58,709 nt of DNA from CALMFQ01 sp964495595 (lineage in GTDB: Bacteria > Pseudomonadota > Gammaproteobacteria > Burkholderiales > SCOH01), in the NCBI GenBank assembly GCA_964495595.1, contig CAZBWH010000009.1:1-58709 (forward strand), in the 5' to 3' direction. A program made the translations under genes and the position numbers. The notes under the pieces were generated by a model. It saw only the letters and a program-made list of their open reading frames with translations, made no database searches and had not been told where the DNA came from. How positions within the stretch are numbered: the first letter of the stretch is position 1; every line of letters starts with the position of its first letter. Positions 25,166 to 33,978 of this stretch are shown piece by piece.

Positions 25166-25813
25166 ATGGAGAAGAAACCCCGCCGCAAGACACCGGAGCG
25201 CATCATGGCGACCAGCCTCGTTCTTTTTAACGAGCAGGGGGAGCCTAATGTCACCATGGCTGCCATTGCCGACGAGCTGAATATCAGCCCCGGCAATCTC
25301 TATTATCACTTTCGTGACAAGGAGCAGATCGTCAATGCCTTGTTTGCCGAGTTCCGCCGCGAAATGGAAGAGTTGACCGATAACACGTTCGAACCTCCGA
25401 TTTCGGTCGAAGACATGTGGTTGTTCCTGCATTTGCTGTTCGAGAAAATCTGGGCTTACCGTTTTCTGTATCGCGATCTCGTTGACCTGCTGAGCCGCTA
25501 CCGGGTGCTGGCGTCCCAGTTCAAGCAGGTGCTGGGGCTGAATGCCCGGCTGATTGCCGATCTGTGCCAGGGAATGGTCGAGGCGGAAGACATGCAGGCA
25601 TCGGTTGGCCAGATCCAGTCTCTCGCCGTCAACATGACGGTTATTGCCACCTACTGGTTGTCGTTTGCTTTCGTGCGTAATCCGCGCGGCAAAATGGACA
25701 GTGACGAACTCAGTAGCGGTGTCTATCAGGTGATGTCCTTGCTGATCCCGTTTCTGTGCAATGACGCACGTGAGCACCTGGAGCATGTTTCCCTGCAATA
25801 TGTTGAGCAGTGA
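25166..25813 (+). CDS. TetR family transcriptional regulator
   Basis: The 215-residue protein has an N-terminal TetR helix-turn-helix (about 10-57: ERIMATSLVLFNEQGEPNVT, then MAAIADELNISPGNLYYHFR, with the YYHF recognition helix end). An all-helical ligand or dimer domain follows. The ligand is unknown. It lies downstream of the phasin terminator, so it has its own promoter. A role in storage-polymer or lipid control is possible from position only. The ribosome site GAGGTGTAA precedes the ATG. Confidence 0.9.
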   Translation: MEKKPRRKTPERIMATSLVLFNEQGEPNVTMAAIADELNISPGNLYYHFRDKEQIVNALFAEFRREMEELTDNTFEPPISVEDMWLFLHLLFEKIWAYRFLYRDLVDLLSRYRVLASQFKQVLGLNARLIADLCQGMVEAEDMQASVGQIQSLAVNMTVIATYWLSFAFVRNPRGKMDSDELSSGVYQVMSLLIPFLCNDAREHLEHVSLQYVEQ

Positions 25814-25895
25814 TTGCACAATGCCGGCCGTTTATTTTTCATGCTCTGGCATGACTGCTATCCTGAAGTTTTGACGCAACCAAGGGAGGGCGGCA

Positions 25896-26357
25896 ATGAG
25901 CGACAAGGATGGAACCTTTACCATCACGCTGGAACAGCAGCGTGATTATCAATTTCTGGTCAAATGGGATAACCCGGACGTACCCGATTTGCTGGTTGAT
26001 GAAGCCGCGCCGCTGGGGGAAGATGCCGGACCCAATCCCAGCCGCATGCTGGCGCTGGCAGTCGCCAATTGCCTGACGGCCAGCCTGATGTTTGCGTTGC
26101 GCAAATTCAAGAACCAGCCTGAGCCTCTGGTTGCCACCGTAACCGGCCATGTGGTGCGCAATGTGCACAACCGGCTGCGTGTCGGCCGGATCGACGTGGA
26201 TATCCGGATGGGGAAGGAAACCATCCAGCTTGAGCACCTTGATCGTGTGCTGGCGCAGTTTGAAGACTTTTGCGTGGTCAAGGAGAGCGTCCGGTCCGGC
26301 ATCGATATCCGGGTTACCGTGCGTGACGCCAAGGGCGAGATTGTGAAACAGCCTTGA
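25896..26357 (+). CDS. OsmC family peroxide reductase-like protein
   Basis: The 153-residue protein has the two family cysteines in the expected contexts: C59 (AVANCLTASLMFALRK) and C126 (FEDFCVVKESV). OsmC/Ohr proteins reduce organic hydroperoxides. The pattern GPNPSRMLALAVANCLTASL is characteristic. It seems monocistronic, with a good ribosome site (AAGGGAGGGCGGCA). Confidence 0.85.
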   Translation: MSDKDGTFTITLEQQRDYQFLVKWDNPDVPDLLVDEAAPLGEDAGPNPSRMLALAVANCLTASLMFALRKFKNQPEPLVATVTGHVVRNVHNRLRVGRIDVDIRMGKETIQLEHLDRVLAQFEDFCVVKESVRSGIDIRVTVRDAKGEIVKQP

Positions 26358-26467
26358 TTGGCTTATCCTTTCGCGGTTTGCGGCCGGCGACCAGTTCGCC
26401 GGTCTTCCATTTTGGCCCGCCCGGTTGTCCGGTGGGCCATTAATCGTTACTCCTGATTTCCAAAGCC

Positions 26468-27373
26468 ATGAATAGCACGCCATTACCCGCCTTGAACAAA
26501 CTGTTGATCGTCGGCGTGGGTCTGATTGGCGGGTCGTTTGCGCTGGCGCTTAAGCAGGCGGGGGGTGTACGACATGTTGTTGGTGTCGGCCGCAGTGAAC
26601 AAAATCTGCAACAGGCGCTGCAGCGAGGGGTGATTGATGAAATCGCCAGCGATCTGCCGACGGCCGCCGGTGACGCTGATCTGGTATTGCTGGCGGTACC
26701 GGTCGGGCAGATGGGGGGGGTGATGCAGCAACTGGCCCCCGTTTTGCCTGCCCATGCCGTGGTAACCGATGCCGGCAGCACCAAGCAGGATGTGGTGGCG
26801 CTGGCCCGCACCCATTTCGCCGGGCGGCTGGCCAGCTTTGTCCCCGCCCATCCGATTGCTGGAGCGGAGAAAAGCGGTGCCACCGCGGCGAAGCCGGATT
26901 TGTATGTCGGACGAAAGCTGGTGCTGACACCTCTGGCGGATACTTCGACGCAAGCGGTGCAACGCGTGCGCGCCGTCTGGCAGGCATGCGGCGCACAGAT
27001 TTGTGAAATGTCTCCCGAGCAGCACGATGCCGTGTTTGCCGCGGTCAGCCACCTGCCACATCTGCTTGCCTTTGCTCTGGTGGAGGAAATCGCCGGCAAG
27101 CCCTCGGCCGACCAGTTCTTTCGTTTCGCCGCGTCTGGTTTTCGTGACTTCACCCGGATCGCCAGCAGCAGTCCCGAAATGTGGCGTGACATCAGTCTGG
27201 CCAACCGCCATGCCATCCTGCAGGAGCTGGCTGATTATCAGTGTCAGCTAGAGCGACTGCAGGGCTTTTTGCAGCAGGCAGACGGCGACGCCTTGCTATC
27301 GCTCTACAGCCGGGCCCGGCAGGCGCGTGAAGACTGGATTCACGCTTGCCGGCCAGCAGGAACCGACAGCTGA
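26468..27373 (+). CDS. tyrA: Prephenate dehydrogenase
   Basis: The 301-residue enzyme oxidatively decarboxylates prephenate to 4-hydroxyphenylpyruvate in tyrosine synthesis. The NAD-binding motif is VGVGLIGGSFALALKQ (about 15-30). The active-site region VPAHPIAGAEKSGATAA contains the conserved His and Lys residues, and AVSHLPHLLAFALVEE is the second catalytic histidine segment. It is monofunctional, with no chorismate mutase domain. The AEC transporter gene starts 15 bases downstream and probably shares the transcript. Confidence 0.93.
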   Translation: MNSTPLPALNKLLIVGVGLIGGSFALALKQAGGVRHVVGVGRSEQNLQQALQRGVIDEIASDLPTAAGDADLVLLAVPVGQMGGVMQQLAPVLPAHAVVTDAGSTKQDVVALARTHFAGRLASFVPAHPIAGAEKSGATAAKPDLYVGRKLVLTPLADTSTQAVQRVRAVWQACGAQICEMSPEQHDAVFAAVSHLPHLLAFALVEEIAGKPSADQFFRFAASGFRDFTRIASSSPEMWRDISLANRHAILQELADYQCQLERLQGFLQQADGDALLSLYSRARQAREDWIHACRPAGTDS

Positions 27374-27388
27374 CCCCAGGAGCGGCGC

Positions 27389-28261
27389 ATGTTGCTGCGC
27401 ATCGTTGCAATCATCTTTCCGATTGCTGCCATTGTGCTGGCCGGCTACGGGTATGGGCGCCGCCGCAGGCCGGACATGCGCTGGCCGAACCAGATCAATA
27501 TGGAAATCCTCACTCCGGCGCTGGTATTGGCTGCGCTGGCCAGCAAGGATTTTCAGCTGCAGCGATATGCCTTGCTGGCTGCCGGTGCGGCGGCGATCGT
27601 CCTGGGCTCCGGCTTGCTTGCCTGGCCGCTGGCCCGCTGGTTGCAAGTGTCCGCACGCACCTTCGTCCCTCCGATGATGTTCAACAACAGCGGCAATATG
27701 GGGATTCCACTGTTGTTGCTGGCCTTCGGCCCTGCGGCGCTGCCCGGAGCAGTGATCCTGTTCCTGGCGGAAATGATCCTGCATTTCAGTCTCGGTTTTT
27801 ATCTGCTTGATCACCGGGCACGGTGGTGGACCTTCTTGCGTCAGCCCGTTTTGTTGGCGACCGCCGCGGGGCTGATCGTCAGTCTTGGTGGCTTGCGTCT
27901 GCCGGATGCCGTGCTGCAGCCAGTGCGCATGGTCGGCGAGGCATCGGTTCCGCTGGCCCTGTTTGCCCTGGGTGTCAGGATGGCGGGTATCCGTTTTCAC
28001 CAGGCGCATATCGGCCTGATTGGTGCCGTCGTCTGCCCGTTGGCAGGTTTGGTCATGGCGGCACTGTTTCTGTACCTGGTGCCATTGCCTCACCAGCAAC
28101 AGGACTGGCTCTGGTTGTTCGCTGCCTTGCCGCCTGCAGTGTTGAACTTTCTGGTTGCCGAACGTTTCCGGCAAGAGCCGGACAAAGTGGCTTCCATCGT
28201 CCTGATCGGTAATCTCGCCAGCCTGCTTGTGTTGCCCGCAGTGATGTACTGGGTGTTGTAG
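27389..28261 (+). CDS. AEC family transporter (auxin efflux carrier type)
   Basis: The 290-residue integral membrane protein has about ten hydrophobic segments. The conserved central motif PPMMFNNSGNMGIPLLLLAF and the PLALFALGVRMAG motif are diagnostic of the AEC/membrane transport protein family. Bacterial members export or exchange small organic acids such as malate; the substrate here is unknown. It follows tyrA after 15 bases. Confidence 0.88.
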   Translation: MLLRIVAIIFPIAAIVLAGYGYGRRRRPDMRWPNQINMEILTPALVLAALASKDFQLQRYALLAAGAAAIVLGSGLLAWPLARWLQVSARTFVPPMMFNNSGNMGIPLLLLAFGPAALPGAVILFLAEMILHFSLGFYLLDHRARWWTFLRQPVLLATAAGLIVSLGGLRLPDAVLQPVRMVGEASVPLALFALGVRMAGIRFHQAHIGLIGAVVCPLAGLVMAALFLYLVPLPHQQQDWLWLFAALPPAVLNFLVAERFRQEPDKVASIVLIGNLASLLVLPAVMYWVL

Positions 28262-28367
28262 TGTGTGCTGGCCGCTGTAAACGGCCGCAGCAGGCGGCGC
28301 CGGTTTAGCCGCAGTTCAGTTTGGCTGTGGTAGAGTGTCGCCTCGATGATTGGCCGGAGCGGTCGCA

Positions 28368-30755
28368 GTGAAGGGTCTGTTGCGTTATTTGGGGTGGGGA
28401 GCGGCCGGCGTCTTGGGGGTCACGGTGAGCGGTGTCGCTTATCTGGCGTTGACCTTCGATCCGAATACCCTGAAATCATTGGTCAGCGATTACGTCCGGC
28501 AGGAAAAAAAGCGTGAATTAACGTTTGAAGGGGATCTGCGGCTCTCCATCTGGCCGTCGCTCGGTGTCTCGCTGCCTAAGCTGACCCTGTCCGAACATCA
28601 ATCCCGGCGGCCATTTCTGGTGATCGAGCGTGCCAGGCTATCGCTGGCAATCTGGCCTTTGTTGCAGCGCCATTATGTAATCGATTCGATCGAAGCCAGC
28701 GGTGTCAGGGCAACCCTGGTACGCAAGCCCGATGGCACGCTGAATATTGCCGACTTGCTGCAGCCATCCCGTCAGCCCAGTCCCCCCGTCCAGTTGCAGA
28801 TTGGCAGGATTCGACTCGACGGCAGCAGCCTGAGTTTCGATGACCAGGTATTGCAGCAGCGCACCGACCTGTCTGCGCTGACCCTGCAGACGGGTGAAGT
28901 CACGCTGCGCAAAGCGCGGGCGGTCAACCTGACTGCCCAGCTTTCCCATTCCCGGCCGACAGTAAGCGGCACCACGCTGCTGGCGGGAGATTTTGATTTC
29001 GACGCCGACACTGGCCTGTACGCGGCACATCGCCTGTCGTATGGCTTTACCGGCATCGCCGACCCTGCGACACGGCTCTCGGCGCAGCTCAATGGCAATC
29101 TGCGATTCAGCAGCAAGCGCGATCAGGCCGAGGCCAGGGGGCTCGAACTGCTGGTTGAGGGCGACCTGCCGCAACTGAAGGCATTCAAGGCCAGACTGTC
29201 TGGCAGTGCCAATCTCACGCCTGCTACTCGCAAGCTGTCTGCTGAGGCGCTGGCGTTCAGTCTGACTGGCACTGCTGCTGGCGGGCCGCTGGAGGCGAGC
29301 ATGGCCGCCCCTCGATTGCATATAGCGAACGAGCGGCTGGATGCCCCAGACATTTCGCTGGCTGCCAAATGGGCTCCTGAAGGGCGCAGCATGCAGGCTG
29401 ACGGCCGTTTGTCCGGGCTGCAGGGTGGGCCGCAGCAGTGGTCTGCCCGTCAGCTGAGCCTGGCGCTGGCGGTGCAGCAACAGCGTGATTCGGCCCAGCT
29501 TTCGCTGGTCAGCCCTTTTGCGATCGAGTGGCCTTCGCTGGCGCTAAAGCTAGCGCATTTGCGATTGAATGGCACGGCGACTTCACCCCGTCTTGTTCCT
29601 GGCCGTATCGCCTTTGATCTGTCCGGTAGTGCAGAGGGAACCCGCAACAGCATGCAGATGGCACTGGCCGGCAAGCTCGACCAGTCACAGATCAAAACGC
29701 ATCTGGCGATCGCTGACCTGGCTCATCCACATTACCGATTTGCTGTCGATCTGGATCAGTTGCTGCTGGATCGCTATCTGCCACCGGTGCCGCCGCCGGC
29801 ATCGGCCACGCCGGGGCAGGCGGCAGCCAGCCAGCCGTTCCACCTTGATCTGTCGCCGCTTGCCGCGCTGTCGGCCAGTGGCCGGGTATCAGTGGCCAGA
29901 CTGGCTCGCGGCGAGTTGCAGTTGAGCCGCCTGGAGGCCGGGTTGGCTGCCGGGGCCGGCAAGCTGCAGCTTGCCCCGCTGAGCGTCGACCTGTTTGGTG
30001 GCCGGATCGATGCCAATCTGTCAGCGACCGCAACGCGTGCCCCTGCCTTGACTGTAGATGGCCGAATTCATAACGTCGATGTCGGGCCCATGCTGAAGAC
30101 GTTGGCCGGTTACGACCAGCTGGAGGGGCGCGGCCAGTTAGAGGCTTCGCTGCAGTCGCAGGGTAGTTCGGCAGAGCAGTGGAAGCGTTCGCTGACCGGC
30201 AGGGCCCGCCTGCAACTGCAAGACGGGGCGCTGCGCGGCATCAATATCGGGGCACGATTGCGGGAGGCTAAATCCCTGCTTGCCCAGGTTGCCGGACAGA
30301 AGGTCGAGAAAAACAACAAGGCCGAAAAAACCGATTTCTCCGAGCTGTCCGCGACATGGGTGGCGCAGGACGGAGTCATCCGTAATGACGATCTGAGCGC
30401 CAAGTCGCCGTTGTTGCGTCTGGCAGGGCAGGGTGCCGTGGATCTTCCTGCCGGACAGATCGATTATCTGTTGAAAGCCAGCCTGGTGGGTACCAGTGTC
30501 GGCCAGGGTGGGCGTGATGTGGCTGAGCTGAAAGGGGTGACCCTGCCGGTGCGGATCAAGGGTGGCCTAGCGTCGCCAGTCTACACGCTGGACATCAACA
30601 GCATGCTGAGCGAATCGACCAAGGCCCGGCTGGCGGAAAAGCAGGCTGTACTGCAGGAACGTGCCCGGCAGGAACTGCAGCAGGGCAAGGTTGAACTGCA
30701 GCAGAAAGCGCAGGAACAACTGCAGAAGCAATTGAACAAACTACTCAACAAATAA
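28368..30755 (+). CDS. AsmA family protein
   Basis: The 795-residue protein has one N-terminal membrane anchor (about 5-28), then a long beta-rich periplasmic chain. It begins AYLTFDPNTLKS-like, as in AsmA (seen as YLALTFDPNTLKSLVSDYVR). The C-terminal AsmA domain contains RGINIGARLREAKSLLA and LLRLAGQGAVDLPAGQIDYL. The last 60 residues are a Gln/Lys-rich amphipathic coil. AsmA-like proteins are thought to bridge inner and outer membranes for phospholipid transport. I chose GTG at 28368 because GGAG lies nine bases upstream; an in-frame TTG at 28350 would add six residues. Confidence 0.9.
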   Translation: MKGLLRYLGWGAAGVLGVTVSGVAYLALTFDPNTLKSLVSDYVRQEKKRELTFEGDLRLSIWPSLGVSLPKLTLSEHQSRRPFLVIERARLSLAIWPLLQRHYVIDSIEASGVRATLVRKPDGTLNIADLLQPSRQPSPPVQLQIGRIRLDGSSLSFDDQVLQQRTDLSALTLQTGEVTLRKARAVNLTAQLSHSRPTVSGTTLLAGDFDFDADTGLYAAHRLSYGFTGIADPATRLSAQLNGNLRFSSKRDQAEARGLELLVEGDLPQLKAFKARLSGSANLTPATRKLSAEALAFSLTGTAAGGPLEASMAAPRLHIANERLDAPDISLAAKWAPEGRSMQADGRLSGLQGGPQQWSARQLSLALAVQQQRDSAQLSLVSPFAIEWPSLALKLAHLRLNGTATSPRLVPGRIAFDLSGSAEGTRNSMQMALAGKLDQSQIKTHLAIADLAHPHYRFAVDLDQLLLDRYLPPVPPPASATPGQAAASQPFHLDLSPLAALSASGRVSVARLARGELQLSRLEAGLAAGAGKLQLAPLSVDLFGGRIDANLSATATRAPALTVDGRIHNVDVGPMLKTLAGYDQLEGRGQLEASLQSQGSSAEQWKRSLTGRARLQLQDGALRGINIGARLREAKSLLAQVAGQKVEKNNKAEKTDFSELSATWVAQDGVIRNDDLSAKSPLLRLAGQGAVDLPAGQIDYLLKASLVGTSVGQGGRDVAELKGVTLPVRIKGGLASPVYTLDINSMLSESTKARLAEKQAVLQERARQELQQGKVELQQKAQEQLQKQLNKLLNK

Positions 30756-30767
30756 GGTTACTGCCAC

Positions 30768-31112
30768 ATGCATTTGACTGAACACGGGCCTTCGCTGCGA
30801 TTCTACCTGGGGGCTGATCTCTATCGCCGCACCGATGCCCTGCTGACGCTACTGGAGCAGGATGACAAGCCGGTACGACTCGGCGCTGACTTTGCCGGTT
30901 TGGTCAACGAGCTGACTGACGCCGGGCTGACCTATTTTTTTGTCGAGCCACTCAAACAGGCCAATGCCGGATTCATGGCCCAGAAAACGGCCCAGCTCGG
31001 CATGGCCAGTGTGGCGAAAATCGCCAGGCCAATCATCCGCAAGCTGATCGGCGGACTGGATGATCAGCAGATTCGAGCCGTGGCTGCATACGTGAGGCGC
31101 ATTCTCCATTGA
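30768..31112 (+). CDS. Hypothetical protein downstream of AsmA
   Basis: I do not assign a function to this 114-residue protein. It has no signal peptide or membrane helix and no cysteine. It looks mixed alpha/beta (LTYFFVEPLKQANAGFMAQK; ARPIIRKLIGGLDDQQIRAV). It starts 12 bases after the asmA stop (AAGGTTACTGCCAC before the ATG), so the two are probably co-transcribed. Confidence 0.72.
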   Translation: MHLTEHGPSLRFYLGADLYRRTDALLTLLEQDDKPVRLGADFAGLVNELTDAGLTYFFVEPLKQANAGFMAQKTAQLGMASVAKIARPIIRKLIGGLDDQQIRAVAAYVRRILH

Positions 31113-31194
31113 GCGCGGGAGCGAGCCTTCCGGCGCTGGTTTTTTGGCTGGGCGTCGCGATTGCCTGGCCGTATCAACTGAAAAGGAAATCCAA

Positions 31195-31743
31195 ATGATC
31201 AATGTCAAACCGATTGCATGCGCAGCCTTGTTGCTGACTGGAGTGGCCAGTGCTGACCGGCTGGACATCAATCTGTCGGAACACGCAGCCGGTGGTGAAT
31301 GGGTGACCTCGCGTTTGTCGCGGGAGCTACAGCTTAGCCTGGGAGCGGTTCATCACGAAGACAAGGGAGACGTTGCCTGGGCCGGAGTGCAGGTCGAGCA
31401 ACGCCAGGGCAATTTCAGGGCTTTGATCGGTGCACGCGGCTATTACATCGATACCCCGTGGCGCGAATGGTCAGATGCGTTGGCGCTGGGAGGGGGGGTG
31501 GTGGTCAGCTTGCTGGGCGATGAACGGCTGACTGCCGGCGCTGAGCTGTGGTATGCGCCATCAATCACCAGTGGACGCGGTGCTGACCAGTTATCGCATG
31601 CCACCATTCAGCTCGGAGCCAAGGTCATGGACAACGCCAGGGTAACGGTAGGCTGGCGTGAAGTCCGCACCGAGTACAAATACAGCGACTACGCCCACAC
31701 CATTGACCGTGGCTTGAATCTGGGCGTGTCATTGCTCTTCTGA
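31195..31743 (+). CDS. YfaZ-like outer-membrane beta-barrel protein
   Basis: The 182-residue protein has a signal peptide (about 1-20, ending ASA). The mature part has alternating-residue beta strands with glycine/aromatic repeats (LSLGAVHHEDKGDVAWAGVQ, ALIGARGYYIDTPW, RVTVGWREVRTEYKY). It ends in Phe, the C-terminal signature recognised by the BAM complex. YfaZ-family proteins are small barrels of unknown cargo. The ribosome site AAAAGGAAATCCAA precedes the ATG at 31195. Confidence 0.82.
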   Translation: MINVKPIACAALLLTGVASADRLDINLSEHAAGGEWVTSRLSRELQLSLGAVHHEDKGDVAWAGVQVEQRQGNFRALIGARGYYIDTPWREWSDALALGGGVVVSLLGDERLTAGAELWYAPSITSGRGADQLSHATIQLGAKVMDNARVTVGWREVRTEYKYSDYAHTIDRGLNLGVSLLF

Positions 31744-31800
31744 TCCGGCAGCCTGTTGCCACCGGGGCCGCCAGCCCCGATGGCCATCTCGGGAAGGGGG

Positions 31801-33828
31801 CTACTTCACCCGCATGCCCGGCTTGGCACCCTCGTCCGGGTTGAGGATATACAGCCCGCCATCACCACCCGCCGCCAGTACCATGCCTTCCGACATGCCG
31901 AACTTCATCTTGCGCGGCGCCAGATTGGCGACCATCACTGTCAGCTTGCCGACCAGATCTTCCGGCTTGTAGGCGGATTTGATGCCGGCAAATACCTGGC
32001 GGGTTTCGGTGCCGATATCCAGTTGCAGTTGCAGCAGCTTGTCAGCACCTTGCACGTGTTGCGCGTTGACGATTCGGGCAATACGCAGGTCGATTTTGCT
32101 GAAATCGTCGATCGAAATGGTGTCGGCTACTGGCGGGATCTCATAAGCGGGCGCTGCCGTGGCGACAGGAGCCGGCGCCAGCGATTGCTTGTTGGCTTCC
32201 AGTAGCGCATCCACCTGCTTCTGTTCGACGCGGGTCATCAGGTGCTGGTAGGCGTTGATGGTGTGATCCTGCAGCAAGCGGTCGGCATCGCGCCAGCCCA
32301 GCGCTGGCACGTTGAGGAAGGCTTCGACATTGGCCGCCAGCTTCGGCAATACCGGTTTCAGGTAGATGGTCAGCAGGCGGAACAGGTTGATACACGTGCT
32401 GCACACCTCATGCAGCCTGGCTTCCATACCTTCCTGCCTGGCCAGTTCCCACGGTTTGTTTTCGTCGACGTACTGGTTGGCCATGTCGGTCAGCGCCATG
32501 ATTTCGCGCACTGCGCGGCTGAATTCGCGTGCTTCGTACAGCTCGGCAATTTCCTTGCCGGCGATCTGGATCGTTCGCAGCAGGTCGGACTCGGGCAGCG
32601 TGGCCAGTTTGCCGCCAAAACGCTTGGCGATGAAACCGGCGGAGCGGCTGGCGATGTTGACGAATTTGCCGACCAGATCGCTGTTGACGCGATTGATGAA
32701 GTCTTCCAGATTCAGATCGGCATCTTCGATACGCGCATTCAGCTTGGCGGCGAAGTAATAACGCAGCCATTCCGGATTCAGGCCTTGCTGCAGGTAGCTT
32801 TCGGCAGTGATGAAAGTGCCACGCGACTTGGACATCTTGGCGCCATCAACGGTAAGGAAACCGTGTACGTTCAGGGCAGTCGGCGTGCGGTAACCCGAGT
32901 ATTTCAAGGTTGCCGGCCAGAACAGCGCGTGGAAGTAGAGGATGTCCTTGCCGATGAAGTGATACAGTTCGGCGGTTGAATCCTTGCCCCAGAAATCGTC
33001 GAAATTGACGCCGATGCGGTCGAACAGGTTCTTGCTCGATGCCATGTAACCAATCGGTGCATCCAGCCAGACGTAGAAATATTTGCCCGGTGCGTCCGGA
33101 ATTTCAAAACCGAAGTAGGGCGCATCACGCGAGATATCCCAATCCTGCAGCCCGGCTTCCAGCCATTCCTGCATCTTGTTGCGTGCTTCTACCTGCAGGT
33201 GGCCTGGTTCAGTTGTCCATTGCTTGAGGAAATCCTGGCACTGGCCAAGTTTGAAGAAGAAGTGCTCCGAATCGCGTAATTCCGGCGTGGCGCCGGATAC
33301 TGCCGAATACGGGTTTTTCAGTTCGGTCGGGCTATAGGTGGCGCCACAGCTTTCGCAGTTGTCACCGTATTGATCCTTGGCGCCGCATTTCGGGCATTCG
33401 CCTTTCACAAAGCGGTCCGGCAGGAACATCTGCTTGGCCGGGTCGTACAGCTGGCTGATGGTGCGGCTTTCGATCTTGCCGTCGGCCTTCAGTGCCTTGT
33501 AGATGCCGTAGGCGAAGTCGCGGTTTTCCGGCGAGTTGGTCGAGTAGTAGTTGTCGAAACCAACGTGGAAACCGGTGAAATCGCGCAGGTGTTCGCCGTG
33601 TACGCGCTCGATCAGTTGTTCCGGCGTAATCCCTTGTTTTTCCGCCGACAGCATGACGGGTGTGCCGTGGGTGTCGTCGGCACAAACGTAATAACATTCG
33701 TGGCCGCGCATCTTGTGAAAGCGTACCCAGATGTCGGTCTGGATATATTCGACCAGATGGCCAAGGTGAATGGCGCCGTTGGCGTAAGGCAGGGCAGAGG
33801 TAACCAGAATACGGCGGGGTTGCGGCAT
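31801..33828 (-). CDS. metG: Methionyl-tRNA synthetase
   Basis: The 675-residue class I synthetase charges tRNA-Met. The HIGH-like motif is YANGAIHLGHL and the KMSKS loop is GAKMSKSRGTF. The zinc-binding insert has four cysteines (GECPKCGAKDQYGDNCESCG). A linker leads to the C-terminal EMAP-like tRNA-binding domain (ISIDDFSKIDLRIARIVNAQ). I chose the ATG at 33828, which gives MPQPRRILVTSALPYANG and has AGGGACATC just upstream; the open frame to 33894 is not used. It is divergent from the large hybrid kinase gene. Confidence 0.97.
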   Translation of the reverse strand: MPQPRRILVTSALPYANGAIHLGHLVEYIQTDIWVRFHKMRGHECYYVCADDTHGTPVMLSAEKQGITPEQLIERVHGEHLRDFTGFHVGFDNYYSTNSPENRDFAYGIYKALKADGKIESRTISQLYDPAKQMFLPDRFVKGECPKCGAKDQYGDNCESCGATYSPTELKNPYSAVSGATPELRDSEHFFFKLGQCQDFLKQWTTEPGHLQVEARNKMQEWLEAGLQDWDISRDAPYFGFEIPDAPGKYFYVWLDAPIGYMASSKNLFDRIGVNFDDFWGKDSTAELYHFIGKDILYFHALFWPATLKYSGYRTPTALNVHGFLTVDGAKMSKSRGTFITAESYLQQGLNPEWLRYYFAAKLNARIEDADLNLEDFINRVNSDLVGKFVNIASRSAGFIAKRFGGKLATLPESDLLRTIQIAGKEIAELYEAREFSRAVREIMALTDMANQYVDENKPWELARQEGMEARLHEVCSTCINLFRLLTIYLKPVLPKLAANVEAFLNVPALGWRDADRLLQDHTINAYQHLMTRVEQKQVDALLEANKQSLAPAPVATAAPAYEIPPVADTISIDDFSKIDLRIARIVNAQHVQGADKLLQLQLDIGTETRQVFAGIKSAYKPEDLVGKLTVMVANLAPRKMKFGMSEGMVLAAGGDGGLYILNPDEGAKPGMRVK

Positions 33829-33978
33829 GATGTCCCTATTCGATCGTGTGTCAGGCAAGGGGCGGATTATAGCGCCAGCGCCTGCCGCCACCAAACCGGG
33901 TGCTATGGTCTATACCGCAAAAGGGTGTCACCGTCAGGGGGCTGGCGCCTGTTTTCGCATAATTACTGGAGCCAGAGT

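Noticed and set aside
26358..26467. Hairpin-rich gap before tyrA as a riboswitch or attenuator
   Set aside because: It contains inverted GGCCGGCG/CGCCGG words but no leader peptide with Tyr codons or recognisable aptamer.
33370..33978. In-frame N-terminal extension of the large hybrid kinase by about 200 residues
   Set aside because: It lies antisense to the well-conserved 5' half of metG, and a GTG at 33979 with a good ribosome site starts just before the first membrane helix.
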